From positions 1 to 64,000 of the forward strand of contig DATAVK010000046.1 of NCBI GenBank assembly GCA_036267755.1: a stretch of DNA of 64,000 nt, in the 5' to 3' direction. Shown in pieces: positions 18,029-27,243 of this stretch. Positions within the stretch are counted from its first letter, which is position 1. Every line of letters begins with the position of its first letter. Both the position numbers and the translations under genes were made by a program. Below the pieces are notes generated by a model, which did no database searches, was not told where the DNA came from, and was given only the letters and a program-made list of their open reading frames with translations. This stretch comes from DATAVK01 sp036267755. Its GTDB lineage: Bacteria > Actinomycetota > Actinomycetes > JAFAQI01.

Positions 18029-19602
18029 GCACGACGACGCAGCGCCACGACCTGGTGCCGCTGGCGGAACGGCTTGTCTACCTGCGCGTCCTGCGCATCG
18101 TTATGGCCGTCATCTGCGTGCTCGACGCTGCGCTGCTGCCCCGCGGGTCCTTCGTGATCGTTGCCGAGGTCACCGGCGGCTACCTGGTCGGTTGCCTGTT
18201 GCTCGAGTTGGCGTGGCGCGCGACAAAGGGTGGCGGCGCCTGGCTGTTCGGGGCACTGCTGATCCTGGACGGGCTGTGGCTGGGCTGGGCCACCTACATC
18301 GTGGGCGGCGGGACCGGCCCGGTGCGCTACCTGATCATGGTGCACATGGCGGCGGTGACGCTGCTCGGGTCGTACCGGACCGGCCTGAAGATGGCGATGT
18401 GGCACTCGTTGGTGCAGCTGTCGATCTTCTACCTGCAGCGTTCCGGCGAGATTCTCCAGCCGTTCACCGGTGCCGCCGACCGCGACGCCCAGTGGTACCG
18501 CCTGGTGGTCTTCCTGCTTGCGATGTGGGCACTGACCATCACCATCGCCTCCTTGGCCGCCATCAATGAGCGAGAGCTTCGGCGTCGGCGCTTCGAGATG
18601 GAGCAGCTGGCGCAGATGGGCCGGCTGCTCGAGGACGCGAGCGACCCGTTGTCGGTCGGCGACGTGCTGCTCGAAGCACTCGGCGACACCTTCGGCTTCC
18701 GCCGGATGGCCATCTTCGAGGTCAGCGGTCCGCATCCGCGCCTGCTCACCTCCCGCAACACCCTGGACGCCGAGGTCAGCGACTTCACCCTGGGCGACGG
18801 GTCGGTGCTGCAGGTGTCCGACACCCGTCGCAGCACGCTCCTCGTGGCGGAGCTCGACCCTGCGGTCGACCCGTGGCTGGCCGCGATCATGCCGGACGCT
18901 CACAACCTGGCCGTTGTCCCGCTGCTCGCCGACGGTGTTGTCGCCGTCCTCGTCGCCGAGACCGGTCAGCGCACCGGCAGCCGGATCGAGCGGCGGGTCA
19001 TCGCCACGACCGAGCGGTACGCCGGTCACGCCGCGCTCGCGATCCGCAACGTCAACCTGCTCGAGCGGGTGCAGCAGATGGCGGTCACCGACGGCCTCAC
19101 CCAGCTGGCGAACCGTCGCAGCTTCGACCGCTCGCTCGACCGGGAGCTCAGCCGCGCCGCCCGGATGGACGGCCGGCTCTCCGTGGTGCTGCTGGACATC
19201 GACAACTTCAAGCTGCTCAACGACAGCCACGGCCACGTCGCCGGCGACGGCGTGCTGCGCCAGGTCGCGGCGGCGTTGCGCGAGTGCGGCCGGGAGTACG
19301 ACACCATCGCGCGGTACGGCGGCGAGGAGTTCGCGGCCGTCCTTCCAGGTTGCTCCTCCGGGCTCGCGATGCAGGTCGCGGAGCGGCTGCGCGAGGCGGT
19401 CGAAGAGGCCTCGACGGACATCCCGGTCACGGCGAGCGCGGGTGTGGCGACGTACCCCTACGACGGCATCGACATCGCCGGCCTGCTCAGCGCGGCTGAC
19501 CAGGCGTTGTACGCGTCCAAGCGGGCCGGACGGAACACGGTCCGGTCGGCCGAGCAGGCGCGTGCCGTGCCGATCCCGCGCCCGGCAGCGGCGACCGGCT
19601 GA
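18025..19602 (+). CDS. Membrane GAF-GGDEF diguanylate cyclase
   Basis: A 525-residue protein. Residues about 18-182 hold five or six membrane helices, residues about 200-345 a GAF-like sensor region and residues 350-510 a GGDEF domain. The active site is GGEEF (432-436) and an inhibitory I-site RxxD (REYD, 423-426) lies exactly five residues before it, so it should make cyclic di-GMP from two GTP and be product-inhibited. AGGAGG at 18012-18017 sits 7 nt before ATG 18025, within the end of the giant protein gene; the ATGA overlap implies coupling. Its 3' 116 bp overlap the convergent FHA-FtsK gene. Confidence 0.92.
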   Translation: MSTTTQRHDLVPLAERLVYLRVLRIVMAVICVLDAALLPRGSFVIVAEVTGGYLVGCLLLELAWRATKGGGAWLFGALLILDGLWLGWATYIVGGGTGPVRYLIMVHMAAVTLLGSYRTGLKMAMWHSLVQLSIFYLQRSGEILQPFTGAADRDAQWYRLVVFLLAMWALTITIASLAAINERELRRRRFEMEQLAQMGRLLEDASDPLSVGDVLLEALGDTFGFRRMAIFEVSGPHPRLLTSRNTLDAEVSDFTLGDGSVLQVSDTRRSTLLVAELDPAVDPWLAAIMPDAHNLAVVPLLADGVVAVLVAETGQRTGSRIERRVIATTERYAGHAALAIRNVNLLERVQQMAVTDGLTQLANRRSFDRSLDRELSRAARMDGRLSVVLLDIDNFKLLNDSHGHVAGDGVLRQVAAALRECGREYDTIARYGGEEFAAVLPGCSSGLAMQVAERLREAVEEASTDIPVTASAGVATYPYDGIDIAGLLSAADQALYASKRAGRNTVRSAEQARAVPIPRPAAATG

Positions 19603-22600
19603 GTTCTGGCGGCAACGCCACCTGAACCGCGGTCGCGTCGCCGGCCAGCGCCCACCAGCCTCGCCCCGGCGGGTCGTGCCTCGAATCACGACGCGGCAGT
19701 CGCACCCCGAGCAGCTCGCCGTCGTGCGGGCCACTCGGTCGCAGTAGTAACCCGGCCCGGCCGCGTCGTACCTCGGCGACCGGACCGCGGAACGCCGCGG
19801 CCAAAGCGTCCGTAAGCCCCGCGAGGACGACCACGTTGTGGCCGTCTCTGGCGCCGCGCGCGAGCTGGCAGAGCCGGTCTGCGAGTAGACCGTCCCCGAG
19901 CAGCTCGGCGTCATCGACGAGCACATGCGGCATCGCCCGGCCAGCGCCGGACAGCTCGTCGAGCCGGGCGAGTGCGCGGTCGTGGTCGTGGGCGGGGAGC
20001 TGCACCAGTCCGGTCATCGCGAGGTCCGCCAGTGGCGAGCGTCTGGGGCAGAGCGCAGCAACCGGCCCGGGTCCGAGCTGATGGGCGAGCAGCATCAGCG
20101 CCGTGCTGCGTCCCGAGCGTGCCGGGCCGGCCACGAGCAGGGCGCCGCCGTCCCGCGGGTCGTGCCGCACGGCAGCGTGCTCCTCGACGCTCAGCCCCAG
20201 CCGGAACAGGCGAGGGTCGGTCGAAGCGGAGACCGCCTCCAACGGCACCCGGTCGGGCAGCGGGTCCACTCGCCGCACCGTCGGCGGTCGGCCGGGCGGC
20301 CACGCAAGCGCTCGTGACAGGGTTGCCGGATCGGGCTGGGCGACCTGGACCGTGGCCAGGTCGGGTGTCCGAATGGCTCGTCCGGCGGGCAGCTCGCGCG
20401 GGACGTCGCGGGCAGCGACACCGATCAGCGCCAGGTCGCTGCGATCCGAGAGCCGCAAGACCAGCCGGTCAGCGGTCGCGGCGCCGAGTCGTCCGGTCAA
20501 CCCGCCGCGGCCGGCAGTGACGACCAGGTGCAGCCCGGCTGCCGGGCCATCAGCCGCCAGCCGCAGCAGCAGGTCGGCCAGCGCTCCGCCCGCGACATCA
20601 CCGGCTTGCGCGAGTATCGGCTCCCAGCCGTCCACACCGAGCAGCAGCAGCGGCAGTCCGGCCCAGCCACGCCGTCGGCGCCGGCCCACCTCGGCGGTGA
20701 GCCACCGCAACAGCCGCTCGAGTCGGTCCACGTCGTACGCCGGAACAACCCCGCCGCTGTGCGGGAGCTCGTCCAGCGACGCCAGACCGTCGCCGGCGTC
20801 GACCAGCCACAGGTGTAGCCGGTCGGGGGGCAGCGCGGCGGCCGCCGTGAGCACTAGCGAACGCAGAGCCGTCGTGCGGCCGGCTCGTGCCGATCCGACG
20901 ATCAGCCGGGTCCGCCCCTCGGTCAGATCCAGCTCGAGCGCCGCCTGGCGCTGATCTGCCGGGAGGTCGACCAGCCCCCACGCCAACCGGCCGGGTGGCA
21001 CTGTCGGGAGGGTGCTCGTGGTGAGCGTGTCGGGCAGTGGCGGTAACCAGGGAGCGACCGGGTCGACGCAGCCCAGCCGGCGAGAGGTCTCGACGGCAAC
21101 ATCGACGAGCCGCTCCAGATCGGTGTGAGCCGCGTCCGGCGAGTCCGTGGGACGACGCGGCCGGCCGAGCTGGCTGCTGGGTGACAGCTGGATCCGCTGG
21201 CCGCCTTCGGCAACGCTCGATCCGTTCAGCTGCGCGGTCTGGAGCAGGGTCAGTGGTCCCGGCCCGGCGCGCAGGTAGCAGCGTCCGGGAAGGCCAGAGT
21301 CGATCGCCGCTGCCTGCGGCCCGTCGATGACGTCGCGGGAGTCGGCCTGGCGGGTGACGGCCAGGCAGATCCGCAGCCCGGTGTTGGCCCGGATGTCGGC
21401 GGAGACGATCCCTTCCGGCCGCTGCGTAGCCAGCACCAGGTGGACCCCGAGCGAGCGACCTCGCTGCGCGATCCCGACCAGGCCGGTGATGAACTCGGGG
21501 AGTTCGTCGGCGAGCGTCGCAAACTCGTCGACGATGATCACCAGCCGCGGCGGCGCGGGCACCGTTGCTCCGGTACGCCGCGCGGCGGCGGCGTACCCGT
21601 CGAGGTCGACCGCACCGGCAGCGGCCAGTACGCGCTCCCGGCGTCGGAGCTCGGCGTCGAGCGAGACCAGGGCCCGCGCAGTCGATGCCGGATCGAGGTC
21701 GGTGACGACGCCGACGGTGTGCGGCAGCCGTTCGCAGCCACCGAATGCCGCGCCGCCCTTGAAGTCGATGAGCAGCAGGGCGAGGTGCTCGGGACGGTTC
21801 CGGGCGGCTAGCCCGGCGACCAGGGTCAGGAGCAGGCCGCTCTTGCCCGAGCCTGTGGTCCCGGCGACGAGCGCGTGCGGACCGTCGGCGGCGAGATCCG
21901 TCACGACCTCACCGTTGAGGCCGAGGCCGAGCGGTACGACGGTCGAGGGCCCAGCCAGCCAGGCCCGAGTGAGATTGGCGACCGCGCGCTCGGCATCGGC
22001 CAGCTCGATCCCGATCAGGTCGGCCCACGGCACCACCTTCGGGAGCGCGGCGGCGGCATCGAGGCTTCCGTCGCGCAGCGGGGACAACGCGCGGGCCGCG
22101 GTCTCGGCGAGCGGCCGGGAGAGCAGGTCGGGACGGATCGCGCCGACCGTCGTTCCGGCGCCGGTCATCGTGAGGATCGGCGTCGGAGCGGTGTCGACCG
22201 CGGCCAGCGTCCGGCACTCGGCGGGGAGCTCGTCCGGCTGGCGGGCCAGCCATACCGTCGACGCTCGGCCGCCGACGAGTTCGAGGGCGTGGGAGAGCAG
22301 CCCGGCGCCGGGCGCTGCGGTCGCATCCACCAGCAGGAGGGTCGGCATCGCGGGACGGTCAGTGCGGCCGAGCTCGGCAAGCCGAGCGCCGGCTTGCCGC
22401 TCATCGACGGCGAGCAGTGCTGCGCAGTCCTCACCCGAGCCCGGCAGCGTGTGCGGGAGCCATCGGACCCAGCGCCATTCCTCGTCGCGGCCCGGCGCGA
22501 CGACCACGATCCGGCACTGGCCTGGGCCATGCAACGTGGCTGCCTGGATGAGCAGGCTTCGCGCCAGCCCGGTCACGGCCGCTGTCGGCCCCGTGATCCC

Positions 22601-23743
22601 GAGCGCGGCGATCTCGCGGAGCCGCACCGTGACCGGAATCTCCAGCGCCACGTCTGGGGCTTGCCCGGCGACGGTCACCTGACTCTCCGGCTTGCCGCAG
22701 CCCAGCCGGAGAGTCAGCGCATCGACGTCGTCGGCCGCTCGCTGCCACAGCGCCGCGGTCCGCTGCACCGCCGCGCTGGCCAGCTCGGCGAGGTCGGGAA
22801 CCGCGGCGCGTCGCCGTACCTGCTCGGCCGTGCGGGCGGCGGCGATCCTGTCCCGCGCGGCTTCGAACTCGCGTCGGTACCCGGCCATCGCGCTGCGATG
22901 GGTGCGCCGCGAGGCCCATCGGTCGCTGATCGCCTGTCCGCCGATCATCACGGGGGACAGCGCGGTGAAGGCCAGGAACTGCCACTGATTCAGCAGTAGC
23001 GCGAGGAGCAGCCCGAGCACCACCGGCGCGACGCTTACGAGAACCGGCAGCCGGACCGGTGTCGGTGGCGACGGTGGCTCCGGCAGCCGGATCTCGACCG
23101 GCACCGCCAGGTCAGGGGACCGCGGAGAACGGTGGACGACGAGGCGGCCGTCGGGCCGCGGAACCACCCGGGCCAGCGGAGCCGGGCGGCGCAGCACCAG
23201 CTCGCTGCTGCCGAGCCGAACAGCGGCTTCGAGCTCGAGACAGGCGGGTTCGTCCGGGCTCAGCCGCTGCCCGCCGACGTACGTGCCATTGCGGGAGCCC
23301 AGATCCTCGACGTACCCGTGCTGGCCGTCGTACCAGACCGCCACGTGACGTTGGCTGACGGCGACATCATCGAGGCTGAGGTCACAGTGGTCGTCGCGGC
23401 CCACGATGCTCCGCTCGCTCGTGAGTGACAGCGCGGAGCCCGCCGCCGGCCCTGCGACGACCGCCAGGATCGGGCCGCCAGTAGCTGCGGCCCCGCCCGA
23501 CTGCCAGGTCTCGCTTGCGGCCCCGATCGTGATGAGCTGACCGTCGTAGAGCTCGCAGTCGCCGACTGTGCCGGCTGGGTCGAGCAGCCGGCGGCCGACC
23601 GACACCGCGTCGCTCGGTGTGCCGCCCACGAGTCGTCGCAGGTCGTCGAGCAGCGGACCGGCCGGCTCGGCGTCGCCCGCCTCGAGCCGGACATCGGCGC
23701 AGGCTCCGCTCGAGCGACGCACCACCGTCACCGTGACATCCAC
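19487..23743 (-). CDS. FHA-domain FtsK/SpoIIIE ATPase, EssC/EccC-like (type VII secretion)
   Basis: A 1418-residue protein. Residues 1-75 look ubiquitin-like (YukD-type; ends ELYDGQLITIG), 105-165 are a canonical FHA phosphothreonine-binding domain (IVGRDDHCDLSLDD, SQRH, SRNGTY), about 232-270 two membrane helices, then three FtsK/SpoIIIE domains. Domain 1 is intact: Walker A GTTGSGKS (628-635), Walker B LVIIVDE (734-740). Domains 2 and 3 have degenerate P-loops GSARAGRT (950-957) and GPARSGRS (1206-1213), Lys replaced by Arg. This is the layout of EssC, the motor of type VII secretion. No WXG100 gene is adjacent. Start GTG 23743 has TACCGT 6 nt upstream, a leaderless pattern. The last 38 or so residues are antisense to the cyclase gene and low in complexity. 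Confidence 0.88.
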   Translation of the reverse strand: MDVTVTVVRRSSGACADVRLEAGDAEPAGPLLDDLRRLVGGTPSDAVSVGRRLLDPAGTVGDCELYDGQLITIGAASETWQSGGAAATGGPILAVVAGPAAGSALSLTSERSIVGRDDHCDLSLDDVAVSQRHVAVWYDGQHGYVEDLGSRNGTYVGGQRLSPDEPACLELEAAVRLGSSELVLRRPAPLARVVPRPDGRLVVHRSPRSPDLAVPVEIRLPEPPSPPTPVRLPVLVSVAPVVLGLLLALLLNQWQFLAFTALSPVMIGGQAISDRWASRRTHRSAMAGYRREFEAARDRIAAARTAEQVRRRAAVPDLAELASAAVQRTAALWQRAADDVDALTLRLGCGKPESQVTVAGQAPDVALEIPVTVRLREIAALGITGPTAAVTGLARSLLIQAATLHGPGQCRIVVVAPGRDEEWRWVRWLPHTLPGSGEDCAALLAVDERQAGARLAELGRTDRPAMPTLLLVDATAAPGAGLLSHALELVGGRASTVWLARQPDELPAECRTLAAVDTAPTPILTMTGAGTTVGAIRPDLLSRPLAETAARALSPLRDGSLDAAAALPKVVPWADLIGIELADAERAVANLTRAWLAGPSTVVPLGLGLNGEVVTDLAADGPHALVAGTTGSGKSGLLLTLVAGLAARNRPEHLALLLIDFKGGAAFGGCERLPHTVGVVTDLDPASTARALVSLDAELRRRERVLAAAGAVDLDGYAAAARRTGATVPAPPRLVIIVDEFATLADELPEFITGLVGIAQRGRSLGVHLVLATQRPEGIVSADIRANTGLRICLAVTRQADSRDVIDGPQAAAIDSGLPGRCYLRAGPGPLTLLQTAQLNGSSVAEGGQRIQLSPSSQLGRPRRPTDSPDAAHTDLERLVDVAVETSRRLGCVDPVAPWLPPLPDTLTTSTLPTVPPGRLAWGLVDLPADQRQAALELDLTEGRTRLIVGSARAGRTTALRSLVLTAAAALPPDRLHLWLVDAGDGLASLDELPHSGGVVPAYDVDRLERLLRWLTAEVGRRRRRGWAGLPLLLLGVDGWEPILAQAGDVAGGALADLLLRLAADGPAAGLHLVVTAGRGGLTGRLGAATADRLVLRLSDRSDLALIGVAARDVPRELPAGRAIRTPDLATVQVAQPDPATLSRALAWPPGRPPTVRRVDPLPDRVPLEAVSASTDPRLFRLGLSVEEHAAVRHDPRDGGALLVAGPARSGRSTALMLLAHQLGPGPVAALCPRRSPLADLAMTGLVQLPAHDHDRALARLDELSGAGRAMPHVLVDDAELLGDGLLADRLCQLARGARDGHNVVVLAGLTDALAAAFRGPVAEVRRGRAGLLLRPSGPHDGELLGVRLPRRDSRHDPPGRGWWALAGDATAVQVALPPELSRSPLPGAGSARHAPARPTGPCSVRPAWTRTTPGQPR

Positions 23744-23918
23744 GCGCGCACGGTAGACGCGGAGACCGTCGCGCCGAAGTCGTTGTCCACAGCTTCGGGT
23801 CGCTCGAGTCCGGGTGGTTCGGCACGGTTTGCCCTCACGTTAAGGGAAAACGCCATGGCGGCCGATGACGTGTAGGCAACCCCTTCGGGGGCGCATGCCC
23901 GCCGAAGGAGCACTGCCC

Positions 23919-25079
23919 GTGGTTGGTTCCCGCACCATTGCCGTCAGCACCGCCGCCGTCGTCGTGTCCCTGCTGGCAACCGGTCCAGCGGCCGCCGGCG
24001 GTCACCGTCCAGGCGGGAAATGCCCAGCGGCCGAGCCGCTCGTCGGACCCGCTCACCTGGTCACGCGGACCCTCGCCAAGGGAGTCACCGTGTCCGTCGG
24101 CACCGCGAAGGACGCCGAGGGAACTGTTGTGATCCACGTGCTTCGGGCGCAGCTCACCGACCGCAAGGTCATGGTCGCGCCGCTGGTGCACTCGCTGGCG
24201 CAACGATCTCCGCTCTCGCACCTGGCGGCCGGCCGACCTCATCTGGTCGCGGCCAGCAACACCGGCTACTTCGACTTCCGCACCGGCGCTCCCGCCGGCC
24301 CGCTGATCTCCCGCTCCGTGCCCCGGATGCTCTCGAGCGACCACGAAGCCGTCGTCGGACTCGGTACGACGGGTCTGGGGCAGAGCGGCAACGTGTGGCT
24401 GTCAGGGACCGTGAAGACCGCGGCGTCGTCGTATCCGCTGGCGGCGATCAACGAGGTCGACCCGCCCGCTGGGATCAGCGTCTACACCCGCGCCTGGGGG
24501 AGCCGAATCTTCCTGCCCAACACGGCGGAAACCCGACCCGTGACGGGTGGTTTGATCCATGCCCACTCCGGTCGCGGCAGCACGATTCCAAGCGGCGGCG
24601 ATCTTTTGGTAGCGAATGGCCGGGCGGCACAGCGGTGGCTCACCGCCGTACCGAACGGCACCCGGTTGACACTCAGCGCGGCGGTCAAGACGAACGCCCC
24701 CCAACCGTTCGTCCAGGCCTTCGGCGTCGGCAATCAGCTGGTCAAGCAGCGCGGCGTGGCCCTCACCGGTTTCAGCTGCGACAGCGCCAACACCAAGCTG
24801 CCGGCCCGGACCTCGGTCGGCTTCACCGCAGGTGGCCGGCAGTTGGTCATCGGCTTCGTCAACGACCATCCGGGGACGTCGCAGCACGGACTCGACAACA
24901 ACGAGATGTCGGCGTTGATGGTGCAGCTGGGGGTCTCGACGGCGTTCTCGTTCGACGGCTCCGGGTCGACGGAGCTGCTGGCCCGCGGGAAGGGCGCCAA
25001 GTCGCTTACGTTGCGGACCTACCCAGCCGACGGCGAGGAGCGGCCGATGCCGCTCGGGCTGGGCGTTTTCTCGCGCTAG
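23919..25079 (+). CDS. Exported phosphodiester glycosidase-family protein (NAGPA domain)
   Basis: A 386-residue protein with a signal peptide (hydrophobic IAVSTAAVVVSLLATGPAAA) and a phosphodiester glycosidase domain: ASNTGYFDFRTGAP, a NAMxSxFD-like core, FVNDHPG and FSFDGSGSTELLARG near the end. Family members remove GlcNAc-type caps from phosphodiesters and in bacteria are usually cell-surface enzymes; the substrate here is unknown. GTG 23919 is chosen because AAGGAG lies 8 nt upstream and the signal peptide starts right there. The 175 bp to the divergent FHA-FtsK gene contain one DnaA-box-like TTGTCCACA (23783-23791) and no other clear feature. Confidence 0.85.
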   Translation: MVGSRTIAVSTAAVVVSLLATGPAAAGGHRPGGKCPAAEPLVGPAHLVTRTLAKGVTVSVGTAKDAEGTVVIHVLRAQLTDRKVMVAPLVHSLAQRSPLSHLAAGRPHLVAASNTGYFDFRTGAPAGPLISRSVPRMLSSDHEAVVGLGTTGLGQSGNVWLSGTVKTAASSYPLAAINEVDPPAGISVYTRAWGSRIFLPNTAETRPVTGGLIHAHSGRGSTIPSGGDLLVANGRAAQRWLTAVPNGTRLTLSAAVKTNAPQPFVQAFGVGNQLVKQRGVALTGFSCDSANTKLPARTSVGFTAGGRQLVIGFVNDHPGTSQHGLDNNEMSALMVQLGVSTAFSFDGSGSTELLARGKGAKSLTLRTYPADGEERPMPLGLGVFSR

Positions 25080-25080
25080 C

Positions 25081-25097
25081 CGGCTGGCCGCCAGCCG
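25081..25097. terminator. Hairpin between convergent genes
   Basis: CGGCTGG, loop CCG, CCAGCCG give a perfect 7-bp stem 1 bp after the glycosidase stop and 3 bp before the end of the G6PDH gene. It is a likely bidirectional terminator; there is no T-tract. Confidence 0.5.
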
Positions 25098-25100
25098 ACG

Positions 25101-26561
25101 TCAGTCGGTCTGGCCCAGCAGCCAACGGTCGGGAGCGGCCAGCGCGGACGCCGCAGCGGGGCCCCACGACCCTTGTGGATAGCTCTGCACCTCCGGCCGG
25201 TCCTCGAGCAGCGGGGTGATGGCGTCCCAGGCGTATCCCAACCCGTCGGGCCGGGTGAACAGCGTGCGGTCGCCGATGATCACGTCATGGATCAGCCGGA
25301 CGTACGGCGGTAGCGGGTCGGCGCCGTCGACCGCCGCCAGCGACAAGTCCGCGTCCGAGGTGACCAGGGTGAACTCCGGGCCGGGTTGCTTGACGACCAT
25401 CCGCAGGTCGATCTCTCCGGAGCCGGAGACCTTGAACGTCAACACGTTGCCGAGGGCGGGTACCTGCCGCTGCAGCGGCCCGTCGGGGGTCCGGAAGATC
25501 AGGCTCACCTGCTGCTCGCTTGCGGCCAGTTCCTTGCCGGTCCGTAGCAGGAACGGGACGTCGCGCCAGCGGTCGGTGTCGATCCAGAGCCGGGCGGCGA
25601 CAAACGTGTCGCGGGTCGAGTCCTTCGCGATGCCCTCGGTGTCGCGGTATCCGTCGTACTGCCCGAGCACCACGTCGTCCTTGGCCAGCGGCCGGAACGC
25701 CGCGATGACGCTCTCCCGAGCGGCCTGCAGGTCGTCTGCCGACATGGAGACCGGCGGTTCCATGGCGACCTCCGCGGCCAGCTGGAACAGGTGCGTGACG
25801 ATCATGTCGAGCAGCGCGCCGGTGGCGTCGTAGAACTCCGCCCGGTCGGCGATGTCGAGGGTTTCGGGGACATCGATCTGAACGGCCCGGACGTGCTCGC
25901 GGTTCCAGACACTGGCGAACAGCCCGTTACCGAACCGCAGCGCGTGCAGGTCCTGCGAGCCCTCTTTGCCGAGGAAGTGGTCGATCCGGAAGACCTGCTT
26001 CTCGTCCAGGACGGCGTGCACGGCCTTATCCAGCTCCCGGAAGTTCTCAGGCGACGTACCGAACGGCTTCTCGTAGATCACCCGGGCTCCCTTGGCCAGC
26101 CCGTGCTCCCCGAGGCCCTCGGTCACCTTCGCGAAGGCCACCGGCGGGATCGCGAGGTAGTGCACGTACTGAGCGTCCTTGCCGAGCTTGTCGTGGGCCT
26201 CCGCGAGGACGTCGAGCAGACACCCCGGGTTGCTCTTGTCGAAGCCGCCGCCCGCGAACCGCAGGTGACTCGCGAAGTCCTTCCAGGTGTCCTCGTCGGG
26301 CTTCGGCCCGAACTCCGTCAGCACCTCGTGGAAATGCGCTGCGAAGTCTTCGTGCGAGACATCGCCCCGGCCGTTGCCGACCAGCCCCCACTGTCGCGGC
26401 AGCAACCCGTGCTGCGCCAGCTGGTAAAAGGCGGGGAGGACCATCCGCTTCGCGAGGTCGCCGGTTGCGCCGAACAGGACGAAGACCGTCGGGCCTGGGT
26501 CGGTTGCGCCGCCGCTGGCGGCGGGGCTGGTGTCGTCGGGCACGCTGGTCTCCTCGGTCAC
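25101..26561 (-). CDS. zwf: Glucose-6-phosphate 1-dehydrogenase
   Basis: A 486-residue enzyme that oxidises glucose-6-phosphate to 6-phosphogluconolactone with NAD(P)+, the entry to the pentose phosphate pathway. Motifs seen: dinucleotide-binding GATGDLAKR (31-39), EKPFG (164-168) and the substrate-binding signature RIDHFLGKE (192-200). Length is typical. GTG 26561 is used as start. It lies 22 bp after the cytidylate kinase-like gene on the same strand and is the last gene of a three-gene run, away from the usual pentose phosphate neighbours (tal, tkt, opcA), so it may be a second copy. Confidence 0.95.
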   Translation of the reverse strand: MTEETSVPDDTSPAASGGATDPGPTVFVLFGATGDLAKRMVLPAFYQLAQHGLLPRQWGLVGNGRGDVSHEDFAAHFHEVLTEFGPKPDEDTWKDFASHLRFAGGGFDKSNPGCLLDVLAEAHDKLGKDAQYVHYLAIPPVAFAKVTEGLGEHGLAKGARVIYEKPFGTSPENFRELDKAVHAVLDEKQVFRIDHFLGKEGSQDLHALRFGNGLFASVWNREHVRAVQIDVPETLDIADRAEFYDATGALLDMIVTHLFQLAAEVAMEPPVSMSADDLQAARESVIAAFRPLAKDDVVLGQYDGYRDTEGIAKDSTRDTFVAARLWIDTDRWRDVPFLLRTGKELAASEQQVSLIFRTPDGPLQRQVPALGNVLTFKVSGSGEIDLRMVVKQPGPEFTLVTSDADLSLAAVDGADPLPPYVRLIHDVIIGDRTLFTRPDGLGYAWDAITPLLEDRPEVQSYPQGSWGPAAASALAAPDRWLLGQTD

Positions 26562-26583
26562 TCGGCGAAGCCTCCAGCATGAC

Positions 26584-27243
26584 TCACTGCTGGATGGTGC
26601 GCTCCGCTGTCCCGACGTACGACGAATAGGTGGCCGCGATGATGTCGGCGCAGGAGCTCAGCGGGATCGCCGTACTCTCGAGCTGCAGGTGGTACAGCCC
26701 GGGGTCGTCGATGTCGGTGGCGTAGAGCCGCCGCACGTACTGGGCCCGCGCCCGGTCGACCTCGGGGAGCAGCCGCCGGGCGGTGTCCTCGTCGATCCGC
26801 TCGATCTCCTGTGCCTGGGCGATGCGCGATTCCACCGGGCCGAACAGGCGGACTCGCAACACGTCCGGCTCGTCCCGGAACGCTGCTGCGCCGCCCCGAC
26901 CGAGGATGACGGCTCCGGCTTTCAACGCCGTACGCATGATGTCCTCGGCGTGCTCGCGGAACGGCGCCGCTTCGTCCGGAGCTGGCTCGGCGTTCGGCGG
27001 TGCTGCGTCGGTGCCGGCACCCAGTAGGCCGCCGCTCAGTGGGACCAGGAGGTCGAAGAGTCGGCCCGCCAGCGTGCGCTCGACGCAGCCGGTCTCGGCT
27101 TCCTTGAGCGAGACCCGCAGGTGAGCCGCCACCCGGGAGCTGATCGCTCGGTCGAGCAGCGTCAGGCCGAGCCGTTCCGCGACCGCGGGGGCGACGACGC
27201 TGCCGCCCGCGCCGAAACCGGCCGAGATCGTGACGCCCGGCAT
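26584..27243 (-). CDS. Cytidylate kinase-like family protein
   Basis: A 219-residue protein with a P-loop-like start VTISAGFGAGGSVVAPAVAE, where the classic GxGKG[ST] is altered, and a body with GAVILGRGGAAAFRD and VRLFGPVESRI. This matches the cytidylate kinase-like family (Cytidylate_kin2), whose substrates are mostly unknown; it is not the housekeeping Cmk. The insertion around residues 70-90 is Pro/Ala-rich. Its ATG follows the MFS gene stop with no gap, so the two are co-translated. Confidence 0.75.
   Translation of the reverse strand: MPGVTISAGFGAGGSVVAPAVAERLGLTLLDRAISSRVAAHLRVSLKEAETGCVERTLAGRLFDLLVPLSGGLLGAGTDAAPPNAEPAPDEAAPFREHAEDIMRTALKAGAVILGRGGAAAFRDEPDVLRVRLFGPVESRIAQAQEIERIDEDTARRLLPEVDRARAQYVRRLYATDIDDPGLYHLQLESTAIPLSSCADIIAATYSSYVGTAERTIQQ

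Noticed and set aside
18010..19926. 638-codon frame antisense to the diguanylate cyclase
   Set aside because: The GGDEF protein on the plus strand is clearly real; this frame has no domain pattern.
23783..23791. DnaA-box-like TTGTCCACA
   Set aside because: A single box with no cluster, no dnaA/dnaN/parAB genes and no AT-rich region; not an origin.
23840..23918. Riboswitch-like stem CCCCTTCGGGGG before the glycosidase gene
   Set aside because: Only one short stem; no match by eye to cobalamin, c-di-AMP or other riboswitch cores.
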